Assembly: GCA_029948255.1 (NCBI GenBank)
Contig: JALIZF010001258.1
Location: 145,148 to 209,147 of the forward strand
DNA: 64,000 nt
From: Telmatactis stephensoni
Lineage: Eukaryota; Cnidaria; Anthozoa; Actiniaria; Isophelliidae
Reading direction: 5' to 3'
Below, piece after piece: positions 1-54,740 of this stretch; positions within the stretch are counted from its first letter, which is position 1; each line of letters starts with the position of its first letter. The notes beneath the pieces were generated by a model. That model was not told where the DNA came from. It worked only from the letters and a program-made list of their open reading frames with translations, and searched no databases. The position numbers were made by a program, and so were the translations under genes.

Positions 1-41597
<41,597 letters not shown>

Positions 41598-41942
41598 ATC
41601 GTCACCGTTGAAAGACAACGTGTTCAAACTCCTCGTTGCTTTTAATCAAACTAAATCGTTTACTTTTTCAGTTTAGCATCTACTGTCACTTATCTTTGGA
41701 AAGTGTAAACCGAAGTAGCCATTGTTAATTTTAGTCTGGAAGGGGAAGGACTCCGTCGGTATCAGCGATGCTAAAGGCTTACTAAAGGCGCCTTTCCGCT
41801 GCACAATACAATTTCTATCTCAGCAAGTTGTCTCGAAATGGGTTATGAACCATTACAGTGGTTGTTACACTGCACAACGCTGAAAAAGTTTGATGAAATG
41901 GTTTTCTCCCATTGATTTTCTGCGATGTATAAACTAGTTTGA

Positions 41943-42413
41943 CAGTGGAATCCGGTTAATACGAACACCATGGGGACGAGAGGAAGTGTCCGTATTAACC
42001 GGGTTGGCCTCGTCTGTATGCATGTCACTGGTGATCTTTTTGTTTTAGTAGGGAAACTCTGAACGTCCTGTAATTAGCTAAGAGATAAAAAGAGTGAAAA
42101 GTTCAACGTGAGAAAGCACGGAAAAGCAATCAATTTACACATTGTCGTTGTCTTGAGAAAATAAAGTGTTAACCGGGTAGATTTTGTATGAAAATGGGCA
42201 TATTGGGACGGGAAAAAGTGTCCGTTGTCCGAATTAGGCGGTATCTGTATTGAACGGGTATATTTTAGAAACATTTCTATGCGTTTTGGCCGGACAGAAC
42301 GTGTTCGTTATAACCGGGTATTCGTATTGACCGGGTGTTCGTATTAACCGGGTATTCGTATTCACCGGGTATTCGTATTCACCGGGTGTCTGTAAGACCG
42401 GGTTCCACTGTTT
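41943..42413. mobile_element. Pogo/Tigger-like element with GTATTAACCGGG repeats
   Basis: Ends CAGTGGAATCCGGTTAATACG and CCGGGTTCCACTG; the right side has about six TTCGTATT(A/C)ACCGGGT units. CAGTGGAA ends are common in Tigger-like elements of animals. Lies just 3' of the polycystin stop and may supply its poly(A) signal. Confidence 0.65.
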
Positions 42414-43089
42414 TGATGATTTGTCTATACAATTCAATAACAGGGTTTGGTACCAACATTTTTATTGCGCACGCAACCCAGTGAAATTGAGCACTTATGA
42501 AATAAGTGTATAGTATAGTGGACTTCATCATGTCAGGCGCCACTTTCAACATAAGCTCATAAGCTCGAAAAAGGAGCCATTTGTAACACTATTTCGTGAC
42601 AGACAGTTTTTCAAGTGTATGTGAACTTCGCTTCAAAGTCTGCCAAATAACGATAGTATAATTTATCAGCTTAATTGATAAACATGATAAAGTCTAATTA
42701 TTTAATATCCGAAAACTTTAAAAAGTAAAGCCTATGAATTTATAATGGAAATTAAATAAGCATGTGAATGCACTATTAATAATCCCCATTATACTTCTAT
42801 CACCGCTGAGCTCTCATACTAGTATACAAGCCTTTAATATTCTCAACTGAGTATTAAAGGCTTTTATTATACAATTCTCAAAAGAACGCCATAATATGCA
42901 CAAGAACGCGAAAAATATGAGACCGTATTAGGTTAGTAACATTTGAATGGCTTCCCGGTGCCGCAAAGCCGCGCGCTACTCAAAGTCAAAAGTGGCTATT
43001 AAAACGACATCATTTGTATCGATCTTTGCAGAATTGTATAATAAATATGTTATTGGTCGATTAACCAGGGAATACAGCTGTGAATTTTT

Positions 43090-43305
43090 ACTTGTCACTT
43101 GCATTTTGGCTCGCCAGAATACAGCGTGACTCGTAAAAATACATACCACTTATTAGATATTTTCTTGTGTATTACGGGCTGATATTTTACGAGTCGCGTA
43201 CGTATTTTGCCGAGCCTTTAGGCGAGGCAAAATGCGAGCGATGAGTAAAATGTCAGCCCGTAATACACAAGAAAATATCTAATAAAGGATTTATTATATA
43301 ACTGC
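43090..43305. mobile_element. Long hairpin element with GCCTTTAGGC loop, copy 2
   Basis: TTAGATATTTTCTTGTGTAT and GGGCTGATATTTTAC on the left pair with GTAAAATGTCAGCCC and ATACACAAGAAAATATCTAA on the right, around CCGAGCCTTTAGGCGAGG. Confidence 0.82.
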
Positions 43306-44494
43306 CTCTTAGTTCCCTATTTTCCTATTGTTTTATGTAAAATATGGCCAACCAGTTTTCAACTATGTAATACGGGCATATAATACGGCCTCATATTTGC
43401 TTAGTTCTCTCATCCTTATATGGTAAAATTACGTCATAGTTATATAATAAACAGCTGTATTAGCTGGTTAGTCGACCAATAACATATATGTATACGATCA
43501 AGAGAAAATGACCGGTCATCCGTCTTTCACTTTTTTTTTCCTTGATACAATATTTGTTCTTGATAAGATATGTAGTATTTGCATAACTCTCTGGAAAAGC
43601 ATGTTTCGCCCCATGTAAGGAAATCCGGAATGCACAAAAAAATTGATTTTGGAATCCGGAATCCAGTCCTTGGGATGTGGAATCCAGCCCTTGGAATGCG
43701 GAATCCAGCCCATGGAATCCGGAATCTGGCCATTTGAATCAATAAGACAGCTCTAGGAATCCGGAATCTTGCATCATTCCGGATTCCTTTACATTGGGCG
43801 ACGTGTTAATGAAGAGATTTTCGTGATGAAATAAAGTATTCACTTATTCATTCTTACGATACAGAATGAACGTCTTCTAAGGTCAAAGACTACAATATCT
43901 CTTGGTGTTTTAGTTTGAAAATTCTTTGTTTTATTTGATAACTACAGTAAAAATGATTTATTTTGATTTTTGTCAGAGCAATCAGTCAATTTAGATAAGA
44001 AAAGATCACTATCAATCAATAAACAATGGACGATAACAGCCACCTCGGCCTGCATAATTCTTTATATATTCAGCTTCATCCAATAATTGCTTATTTTGCT
44101 ACTTTACTTTGTACTCAATATCGTATATCAATAGCAGTCTATTCTTCAACATACCTGTTTACTCGTGCCCAGGCCTTTAGGCCGGCACGAGTCTAGGTTT
44201 GGGTTTTCTATCAGTCTATCGTCGTAGTCGAGAATGTGCCATGAAAACGAGGCAGCGCCCGTTCCAGCAAGTTTATAGCGAAACAGTGCAGGATTTTTCA
44301 CGAGTCATGGGCATTTGATAACCTAAACTCCACTATAAATACAGTAATTGCGTTGTAGCAGCTTCACGTGAGTCTCAATCAAGGTATAATTTAAGCCTCT
44401 TCATTTGAAATTTAGGAATCGAGGCCGATACTTCTTAGTTCAAATTTAGCTTGCCAGCGGAGCCAAGTAAGGTTAGCACGTACCACACACATCT

Positions 44495-45705
44495 GGTAGC
44501 CCCTTGACCATAACTCCTTAACAAAACATGCTATGGCAACCGAACTTAGTGGGATGGGTGGGACTTGTGTCATAATAAGGTGTCATGGTGTGACGTCACA
44601 TAACACGTGACATCATAGCCTAATCTTGTCGGAATTTCTCGGCTGATAGCTCGTTTTATCAATCTATTTTTAACATTAACGAAACTCGATTAGACAGGTA
44701 CATCTCGTGGCCCCATCGTGCATTCACCTCCTGGACCAACATCTGGTGGCCCCACACACATCTGGTGGCCCCTTGGCCATAACTCCTTAACGAAACATGC
44801 TATGGCAACCGAACTTAGTGGGATGGGTGGGACGAATGTCACGAGTCATATGGTCACGTGTCATGGTGTGACGTCACATACCACAACGAAATTCGATTAT
44901 ACAGGTACATCCCATGCGGGTCTATCAGCCATAGGTATATGTGCTCGTGGATTTTCGTTAGGTTAAGGAAAAATGTGACGTCACACCATAACACGAGATC
45001 ACATGATTTGCGACATAAGTCCCACCCTACTAAGCATGGTTGCCATAGTATTTATATTAACTGCAATGCTCAAAAATAGACAACCATTTCGGCGCCGCCG
45101 CCGCCCGGTTGGCTCAGTTGGTAGGGCGCCGGACTAGTGTGCGGGAGGACCGGGGTTCAAGCCTGGCCGGACCAACACTCAGGGTCTTTAAATAATTGAG
45201 GAGAAGGTGCTGCCTTTGTAATTACATCTGCAAACGGTTAGACCTTCACGTCTTCTCGGATAAAGACGTTAAACCGTAGGCCCCGTCTGCTTTCATAAAT
45301 AATTGAGGAGAAGGTGCTGCCTTTGTAATTACATCTGCAAACGGTTAGACCTTCACGTCTTCTCGGATAAGGACGTTAAACCGTAGGCCCCGTCTGCTTT
45401 CACTCTAACCCTGCTTGTATAGTGGACGTAAAAGATCCTGTTGTACTGTTCGCAAAGAGTAGGGGATTGTCGCCCGGTACAACAGTCTGTCCTTACTACT
45501 AACAAACTCTAAGCGCATTTGATTATATTCATATAGATATTTGCGCTATATAAATGCTAAAATTTCATTTTTCATTTCGGTTTGTAGGTCACATGTCATG
45601 TGACGTCACAACATGACACGCGACCATGAGTTATGACACAAGTCCCACCCTTCCTACTAAGTATGGTTGCCATAGTATTTATATTTACCGCTATTATATA
45701 TACTG
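44495..45705. repeat. Duplicated palindromic repeat (GTGACGTCACA) split by a SINE
   Basis: AACATGCTATGGCAACCGAA and GTGTGACGTCACAT occur at 44520-44600 and 44795-44880; the inverted counterpart (GTCCCACC...TGGTTGCCATAGTATTT) occurs at about 45015-45060 and 45640-45680. Reads as palindromic elements duplicated and interrupted by the SINE at 45102. Confidence 0.68.
45102..45575 (+). repeat. tRNA-derived SINE with internal tandem duplication
   Basis: The head has A box (GGTTGGCTCAGTTGGTAGGG) and B box (GGGGTTCAAGCC), then a body with TCGGATAAGGACGTTAAACC, found twice because a segment of about 106 bases is tandemly duplicated (about 45191-45402). The tail is GCGCTATATAAATGCTAAAA. The body motif resembles the conserved central domain shared by several invertebrate SINE families. 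Confidence 0.8.
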
Positions 45706-46624
45706 AAAAATAGTCCTCATCTCGACGTTTCTTATAGAAGAAAAATGATATGCTCAGAGCCTAACAACCTGATGTATCCAACTAAACAGTTACTCAAAAA
45801 AGCTCACTATAAAAGGAAAATACTTTCCTTCAGCAATATCTTTTGCAAGCTACTTCCGGCCTTGTGTGATGAGATTTTATGATCAGTATTTCTGCAACGT
45901 TTTAGCGATATCGATCGACACGTACCGTTCAAAATATTTCAGACTCGAAGTGAAGCAGGTCGCTACATTTGGTGCTTTGTTGAACAATCACTCCTTGAAT
46001 ACGGGGGGGGGGGGGGGGGCGGGCGGTTGATATTTTTCAACTTCGTTTTTGATGTAGTAGGTAATTTATATTTTCCTATATTTTCGCTTTCAAATGAAAA
46101 CTCGTCACTTCACTAAAATGTATTGTTTGGGCTTCCTGTGGTCATTACGGTCAATCCACGAGTTACCTCCGCCTTTGATGGTTTGATGGGCTTCCTGTGA
46201 TAGATAGAGAGATGGGACTAGATGTTTGGGCTTCCTGTGTTGACTTCGCGCTTTGCCTTGTCGCCATTGGATGCCAGTGTAGTTGTCTGCCAGCTTTCCA
46301 CGTCCTGAGGTATAGTAAAACTTAGAATAGATTTTTAAAAGATACTTAAGTGTACATAAATAGTTTTAGAGTATTTTTGGTCGAGTTTATTACATTTAGT
46401 ATTGTTTTTGAGGCACAGGAAGTTGCACGTGGTAAGAGTCGAAGTGCGGTGTCAAGAAACCTTCCACTTGTTGCTTTTTAGCTTAAAAATTACCAGAAAA
46501 ACGTCCCAAAATGTTCTTTTCAAAATTTTCTTTAATACTTTTAAAGCCATAAAACGTTCAGAACAATTTCATTGCAAAACATAAGTCGACTGCACCATTT
46601 TGTTATCGTGAATGCGCGATGCTT

Positions 46625-47127
46625 AGGCCTCCCGGAGTAATTAATCGATGAAAACCGATGATCGATTAGCTAATCGATAAATCGATATTAATCGATAAAA
46701 TTAGCTAATTAATATCGATTAATATCGGTAATCGATGATTAATCGATAGTCACACGGTGAAATGTCTTAATTAGTATCGATTAACATCGATTATATCGAT
46801 TTTCATCGATTATCATCGATTACTGTTTACTTTCACAGGAAATCGTCGTTGACCATCAATTATGGTATTGTCAAAATTTCGTAGCTGACAAGAATTGATA
46901 GTACTTACCGTCATCAATTAGTAATCAATAATACTTTCAATCATCGATTAGTAATCGATAGTACTTTCCGTCATCGATTAGCAATCGATAAAAGGTCACA
47001 AATTCGCTGGACATCGATTAATCATCGATTTCCAATATTAATCGATTAATTATCATCGATTATCATCGATTAATATCGATTTTCATCGATTATCGGTTTT
47101 ATCGATTAATTACTCCGGGTTAGGCCT
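46625..47127. mobile_element. ATCGAT-rich palindromic element
   Basis: Ends AGGCCTCCCGGAGTAATTAA and TTAATTACTCCGGGTTAGGCCT; the 500-base interior is almost entirely ATCGATTA, ATCGATAG and similar words on both strands. The AGGCCT/CCGG ends resemble the AGGCCTACTCC family. Confidence 0.75.
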
Positions 47128-48832
47128 TTGGACGCGACGCCACGTGATCATAGACCCATATATCCTTTAATATTTAACACTTATTGACTGGGACGGAGGG
47201 AAACAGTATGTTTTGTGGTCCCGAGACCGAATACTAAATAACACTAATAATACAATATAATTTGCATAACTTATTGCTATTCAGTACTGTGGTATGTTGC
47301 ACACTTTAGTGTTTGCACTCTAATGACATACATGTAAGCATTAGCACAAGCAACATACCCAGATTCAGTATTGTACTGCTTATAAGCAGTGCTTGTCGTC
47401 TCACTGACACAAGCAAAAGCACAAGCAACACAGACTCTGTAATGTACTGCTTAGTAGCAATGCTTGTCTTTTTGCATCTTTGTTATACACACCATACAGA
47501 GTCTGACGTGTTGCTTGTGTGTATGCTTGTGTTACTAGTGAGAGCCAGGGCTAACTAATCAGAGCAAAATTACAGTTATGTTATTATACATTTCAATAAC
47601 TCACTGCTCTATTCACTGCAATTATTTATAGCCAAAATCACCTGAGGACAATTCAAGTTTGAGGGACTTCAAAACCAGGCAAGGTGATAATATGTATGTC
47701 AAATTGACACATCCTTGGGATCCCACCTATAAAGATCAAGTTGTATAAAGCACTTTTAAGATAAGAGAGTTTATGAGTACTGTACTGTTCCAAAGTAATG
47801 ACAATATTGGAGATGAAGGCTAAGGGAGTAAACCCTAACAGAAAATCAAGGGAGTCAACCCTTACAGAAAATCACCCATTGCCTTGTGGGATTCTAAGGT
47901 AAATGTTCAATAAATTATTGGTTGCCTCCTCTGTAATGCCTGACATGGCCCCATCCTGATTTATCCTCTGCATTTCAGTCCATTACTTACTCTTTGTTCT
48001 CAGAAGGTTTGAATATTAGCAGCTGTAAGATGGATGGAGTTTGACTGTCACTCAGATTTGCAAACTGTGAGACAGCTGCTATTATCAAAACAGTCTTCTG
48101 GGAACTTGGGTTCTAATACCATCCCAAATTTTGTACAGAGGAGAAAATCAAGTTGTGTTGTTGTGGTCCATTTTATTTTAGTTTTTGATAGTTTGGAGGG
48201 TTAGTGCAAAGCATTTAATGATTGATCTCTGGTCAGTTTTTGATGCATCCATTTTGTGAAGCATACTTACATAAAATTGAATGTCAAACAGAGATCAATC
48301 ATATTATTTTGCACAAATCCTTCTTAGTTTTTTTTAAAGCCGTGGCTACACGGGGCGATTTTTTGCTTGCACAGCTGATGCAATTTTTTTGGGTAACAGG
48401 TTAACTCGCCTGAAAGTGAAGTTGCCCGGTACTAAGTCTTCCGGAAAATGGCTGCTTCACCCGGACTCAATGGTCATGATTTACTATTTGATTAAATTAT
48501 GTGATTCATTGTACCAAATATACTGTCTCCCCTCCCAACATTCACACAACTCAGCTTGAGAGGGGTTCAAAGGGTGCACATCCACTCCTGAGACATTCTG
48601 GATCCACCCCTGAATCCACCCCTGCTACTATTCAGAAAACGAAGGGCCTCGGGAGTCCTAACACGTGCATCAGTGTGTGTGTGTGTGTGCGTGTGCATGT
48701 ATATCTGTAAAAGGAGATGTCCTCACTGGCAAGGCTCTGAAATTGCCTTTTACTTTCTGGTTGGGGTGAAGAATTACTGCTAATTACAACTCTGCCTCAT
48801 ATATAACATATTGGTTATTCTTTAATATTTAG

Positions 48833-50369
48833 GCAATCAAGATTATTGCTTTGACTATATTCGTGGAGCTACACTTGGTGCATCCAATATGGGCTACCAT
48901 GTCTTTTGTCCTGAATGTGAGAAGAGGTCCAAGCAGGGAGAAGACCTCCTAAATCCTCAGTTCTTCAAGCCGTTTTTCAAAGACACATCTGAAGAGATGA
49001 AAAGAGGTGTTCACAAACAAATTGAAGATAAGACATTCCCATGGCTTTCTTATTCCTGTACCTATATCAGTTGTTTGGCGCTGCATGTGTTTCATCCCCC
49101 TGAATGAGTTATTTTTTGATGTTATGGAAATCCTCCGTCATTACCTGTTGGATTGGAACAACTCAAAGGAAATAGACACCAATGTTAATGTGGAAGATAG
49201 CCCGGGGGGGGGACTCCGATCGTAAATGGACGGGGATGCTCGTCGTACCTTTTAGGGGTCAAAATCAGCGATCTGGTACCTTTTAGGGTGTCCCAGACTA
49301 TAGTGGACTACTAGAGACCTAGCTGGTACCTTTTAGGGTGATTTTTTTCAGCTTTTGCTTGATTTGTTACTGTTTCTTAGAAATAGGTTAAAGAGTTATG
49401 ACAATGTCCTCAGAAACTTTGTCAGTGAAAGGCATTCAAAAACTTCGTCTTTAATGCTATTAAAAATATGCAAAATGTTAAATTTAGTGTTTTTGGATTG
49501 GTACCTTTTAGGGGTAAAAATCATGTATTGCCACGCCCACCTGGATATGACTTTGGTACCTTTTAGGGGTCATTTTTAAAATTTCCGACGAGTATCCCCG
49601 TCCTCTTATATATAGGAGTCCCCCCCCCGGGGAAGATAGATGAACAATTAAGAAAAACAGGTGACAATCCAGATTATTTTTACAAAATGTTTAATGCACG
49701 CTGTGATTATGGGGTCCTCAAGCTGGTCCTGGAGGATGTAAAGCTTGGTTTTTTTGTGGACCTCTGCATATTGTTTTCCTGTATAAGGATTCCTTTCCTT
49801 ACCCTCTTCCAGATCCTAGTATATTGACCTCAGAAAAAAAGCATTTTGCTATAAAATACTACAACACAAGATATTTTCCACTATTCATGTATGATCAGAT
49901 TGTCACTTGGGGAAAAGAACTTCTTTCTTCAACTACCCAACTACTGAGCAAAACAAAGCCTGCAAACAGTTCTTTGAAGAATGTTGAAGGAACTTTTCTT
50001 CACTTATTACCAAGGGATGTTTCTTATGATAGAACTAAGGGGGAATTTTCTTTCAACACTAAAATATTATTTTGTCCACAGATTTCAAAGGATATTCAAG
50101 AGGGATTGAAGTGGCGTATAAACTTTGTTGGTGTAACCAGAGGAAAACAAAAGATTTTATTTATTGTAATACAAAATGCACTTAAAAATGGAGGAGAAAT
50201 TGCACTGGGCTTGAATGTAAATGATGATAACACAGTAAGTTATATGAAAGACGTAAAGATACCACAAAATGTCACAGAAGATTTGACAAATCCTCCTTTT
50301 AAAATTATTATAGAACAATTAATCAATAGGTATTGTGGTAATCAGGACTGGTCAAAGACAAACAAGTGA
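48833..50369 (+). pseudogene. Broken coding remnant of unknown family
   Basis: After a plausible acceptor (aatatttag) the sequence reads NQDYCFDYIRGATLGASNMG, VFCPECEKRSKQGEDLL, then KQIEDKTFPWLSYSCTY. The frame shifts near 49060 to VWRCMCFIPLNELFFDVMEI and LLDWNNSKEID, is interrupted by the element at 49201-49630, resumes in another frame (KIDEQLRKTGDNPDYFYKMF), shifts again near 49720 to KAWFFCGPLHIVFLYKD, and ends as an open frame to KTNK and a stop at 50367-50369. Codon use and composition look coding, and the last 180 codons (from 49824) are intact. I do not recognise the family. It could be a pseudogene or a multi-exon gene with small introns, but no convincing splice sites explain the shifts. 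Confidence 0.5.
49201..49630 (-). mobile_element. GGTACC-family element, copy 4, inverted, inside a broken gene
   Basis: Reverse orientation relative to copies 1-3 (GGTACCTTTTAGGG motifs). GGAAGATAG is duplicated at 49192-49200 and 49631-49639. It interrupts the coding remnant 48833-50369. Confidence 0.9.
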
Positions 50370-50624
50370 AGAAAACCTGCATCGACAGTTGAAGGTTTTT
50401 GTCTTCCTGAATTAGTTTTACTCAACTTACTTAGCTACACATTGCTTATGGAAAATTTTAATGAAGGGTTCTCTGTGAAAATGTCAGACCCTAAGTTACT
50501 TTTTGATGGATGCCCAGAGATTGAATATTTGGCACAGAAAAGTTAATTGATATCATTTTATACTATTGAAAAAAATCATCAAAAAAGTCACTTAAGTCAT
50601 TTTCATAGGGAGCCCTTCAATTAA

Positions 50625-51091
50625 GGTGGTTTGACTGTGTTTTTAGTGAGCATACCTTCCAAATTTGAGCCATTATAAATCATTCAAATGAAAAATGGCT
50701 ATTGTAGTTGACCTAGATAAAGATAAAAGTTTTATATTTCTTGTGACCAGGAAAATTTTTAGATTTTACTCGTAAATTTCTCGAAAACACTTTTACAGAA
50801 ATTCTTCAAAATAGCTATACAATGAGATATCCATGCAAGGTACAAATCCTGTTAAGTGATTCTTCTGAAATTTTCCTGGTCACAAGAAATAAGGCTATAT
50901 TTAAAAATCACTATGGTGTCCTTACAATGCTATGGTAACTGTGATCATGCCCACACCTAGTTCACAACAAACTTTCATCTTTATCTAGGTCAACTTAGTA
51001 CAATAGCCATTTTTCATTTGAATGGTTTACGACATTGTACTAGCAACTCTAACTTGGAAGGTATGCTCATTAAAAACACAGTCGAATCACC
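50625..51091. mobile_element. TTAA-flanked palindromic element
   Basis: Ends GGTGGTTTGACTG and CAGTCGAATCACC are flanked by TTAA at 50621-50624 and 51092-51095. Inner arms also pair (GACCTAGATAAAGAT with ATCTTTATCTAGGTC). Same end pattern as the larger element at 3156-5035. Confidence 0.85.
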
Positions 51092-53549
51092 TTAAGTAGC
51101 AGATTAGTATATTAAGTTCAAATGTACACATGATATGGCAGTGCCGAGGGGTTAAGAAGTTAAGTAATGTAATGGTCCTTATAAAACTGTAGTTCTATTG
51201 TTCTGTGGCATATCGCTTTCCCCACATCAGAATTTTGATATTTTCATACTGGGGATGTATCAACCTATTGTAAACATTGTTAAAGTACAATGTACTGAAA
51301 CTGGTTTCTTAAAAGAACAATAGAATTATAACAACAATGGGATAATTTGCATAATTTAACACTATTAATTTAGTACTTACATATGAATGCTTTTTGTGTT
51401 TGTACTTTAAAAATGAATGAAATTCTTTATTATCTGGGCTTCAAAAACTTAAGTCTTAGATTTGGGGGACTTAGATGAAGTGGATGAAAAAAATGTTTTA
51501 AGTTGTTTACAGTTCAAACACAGGAATGTTGACCTTAATCTTTCAAACCAGGGTTTTCAAATTAACAGAAAGTGTTACTGCAACTTTTATTAGAGGTGTG
51601 TATTTATGGTTTATACTTGTCAGATTTTAGAGATTTACAAGCATTCATTGTTTACTCATTTACATATTAATTAGCTGTTTATTTTGCCTCCTATTTATTT
51701 ACCTAGGGTTTGTTTACCTTTTTGCTGATAGTCAAAGTATTCCAATGAAGTTTAGCTAGTTTTACCTGTGAAAGAAAGATTTCATGATTTTTGCAGATTT
51801 GAACCCTTACCTGTGAACTTACCTTATGATCCTGAATCCTGCTGTCTTGACCACTGTACCATCTGGTGAATTGCTGGTTTGGTCTGCTCAGCATAGCAAG
51901 TCATTCTTTGTATTTACAGGGCTTTGGGTCTGCTATAAAATTAAGTTTCAATGCTGGCCAAGCAACTTTGACCAGTTGGTCTAATGGGTTAGTGGTTGGG
52001 TTCAGAATCGAGAGGTCTAGAGTACAATTCACGGTGTGGGAAGGTTCTTTTCGGAAAAAAGAATTTTTGGTTTGAGATTTCGGCAGTTAATATGTAATAA
52101 TATCCTGAACAGAGGGAGGGGTGGACAAGAACGTAGCAGGGGAGGGGTAGTGCCATGCAAGCCAGGGAGGGGTGGGTCAGGGTCCCATGGGAGCTGGGCG
52201 GATGAGGGAGGAGATAGGGGAGGGGGGTTGGGGGGAGAGGACAGAGGAGGGTGGACTGTCTAAAATAACCCCGTAGGTAGTATGCTTAGATAGTAGATAG
52301 ATACATATATAAGAATGTAATTATTATTTTGCAAAACACAGCATATATTTTTGTAACACACAAATACAGTGTCCTTCAATAAATCTTTATTCTCAATTTT
52401 TGTGGTACATTTTTTTCTCTGTTTCTAAATAGTAGTCACCCAAAGTACAAGCTTGAACCCATGAAAAAACACCAGTTTTACCTCTGGTAATTATCACTTC
52501 AAAACCTCTGTATGCTAATTGCCCATTGCAGATTACTATCCCTTGAGAATTGCTCTTTTGTGTTCAAATGATAACATAACTTTTCAACTTCCAAATTAAT
52601 TAGTCTGAAATGGCCAATTATTGTACAGAGGTGAAATGGTCTTTTTTCATGGGTATGTGCTTGCACTCTAGTTGAGCTATTTTACACCAACATATTTCTT
52701 TTTCATTACTGAACACAACTTGATTGCTTTTCATTGGCATTTCCAAGTAATATCTTGGTCATCAAGAATATCTTGGTCATCAAGATAGAAAGAGAAATAT
52801 GTTGATGCTTATTCATTATTGATGTCACTTAACCCATGAAATACACACTAGAACACCATATTTCCATTGGCTTCCTTAGTGTTTAATTCATGGGATAAAT
52901 GTTCTGGAAACTTTGTGTGACTGTGTACACCTTATTGCATAGACTGTGCTATGCTAGAGTGATAAAAAAGCATGACGTCCCTTAACCCAAGGACCTGACC
53001 ATGGGTATATGAGTATTTAAGTTTCACTGGGCTGTGCAGATTTGTAATTTGTTGGTTATATGCCATTATAAAAAAAAGCATCCTTTATAAATACGTGGTT
53101 TCACAGTCGCACAAAGTGCCATAAACTACTACAAAGATCGAGCTCTGGTTGCACAAAGGGATAAATGTCTAAATTTATCCACTGTATAAATCTAATGCAA
53201 AAAATACAATTAATTTCATCCCCTGGGTAAGGATTTTTCCAATGGATAGCACTATCCAACCTTTGTGCAACCAGTGCCAACTCTGAAGCTGCAATTGTGC
53301 TTGGTTGCATCTTCAAATATTTGGATGAAATAACAATACTAACAACAGGAAGTGCTCCCCCTTTGAAGATGAAAGTGTCTGAAGAAAAACAGGAGGGAAG
53401 AGAAGACTGAAGTAGCCACTCGACAGTGTTCCAGGCCCATCGCCAGGGGTGGTTCTAAGGCTTGAATGGACCCTCCCTCTCTTATGTTCCTTGCCAGTAA
53501 ATATCAGTATATTCTAAATATCAAAATTACTGAACTTGCAAATGTGTTA

Positions 53550-53690
53550 GAGTGCACACACTTAAGCCGTGAAACATAAATAGTACAAAATAGTGCTAAA
53601 TTATGGTAATTCCTTTGTTTCCTATTGTCTAATCAACACTATTTAGTAGTAATTAGTAGTGTTTGTTTCACGGATTTAGTGCATGCACTC
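53550..53690. mobile_element. TA-flanked palindromic element related to 6695-7104
   Basis: GAGTGCACACACTTAAGCC start and ATTTAGTGCATGCACTC end, with TTTCACGG near the right end as in 6695-7104, TA on both sides. Confidence 0.75.
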
Positions 53691-54740
53691 TATGAGTGGT
53701 AATACCAATGTCTTGGCGATAGGCCCATCACATCTTGATACTGAAGGGAGGGAGGGAGGGGGAGAGCAGAGGGGTTGTAGTCAATTTTATTCACTGAAAA
53801 TAATAGAGAATGCTGGGTTGTCAGTAGAAATCAGCAAATTCCTGGAAATCCGTCAGCTGTGAAGATGGGCATAGCTCATTGCTATAGCTATGAAGTTTTA
53901 CTTTGTTAATGAGCTCCTTGTGTCATCCTAACACTCAGCTGCCAATAGTCACATCTGTATCACAGGTTACAATTCTTTGAGAAGTCCCTGAAAGAGGTGC
54001 CCTGAAAACAAAGAAATTAAAAAGGAGAAATATTAATTTTATTTTATTTTTAAGAAACCTGACTGACTATTTGCATATATTTTTCATAATTGAGGAAGTA
54101 ATAGATCAGATACGAGTGTGAGTGTTTCATCAGGGGATCCAAATACCGAGAAACACTAAGTACAAGTTTTTGATCTGGCTTCTCAAACAAATTAATAACT
54201 AATAGCAATGTTTAGATTTTGAACTTTTTCACAAATAATTAGTGATCAGCCTATGAGGAAAACATCAATAAAATATGAAATCAACCCAAAACTGTCAATG
54301 AATTCTTAGTTGGTAATGCACTAGAATTTCACACCAGAGGTTCCCAGTTTGAGTCACAGGAGGTCCAAGATAAAATAAAGAATATAATGTTAGGCAAATA
54401 GTTAGGTAAGTACATGTAGGTAAATAAACAAGCAAGACAGGTAAAAAGGGAGAAAGCAGTGGAGAATAAAGAAAAAAAGAGAGAGTGAAGTGTAATGGAA
54501 TGAATGAGAAATTACTTTTATACTAATTAGATCCAAGGTCCATGGATTTGGATATCAGATCCAACTCTACATTGCATGGAATTGGATATCCAAATCCACG
54601 GAGTTGGATCAAATTAGCATCCAGTGTTGGATCAAGGTATCTAAGCGTATGCACATGACCCTAAAAGAAGCATATCATTGGACCATAAAGTCATGAATTA
54701 TTAATGAGTTTGGGAACTGCATTGAATTGTTATTGTTTAA

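Larger units (their letters stand above)
41598..48832. other. Intergenic region, repeat-rich
   Basis: Contains the repeats listed separately, a poly-G run (about 46002-46019), a GGAATCCGGAATCC repeat patch (about 43625-43790), an inverted cluster of GCACAAGCAACA / TGCTTGTGT words (about 47300-47530) and a small inverted repeat at 48202-48316. No coding exon is convincing. Confidence 0.65.
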
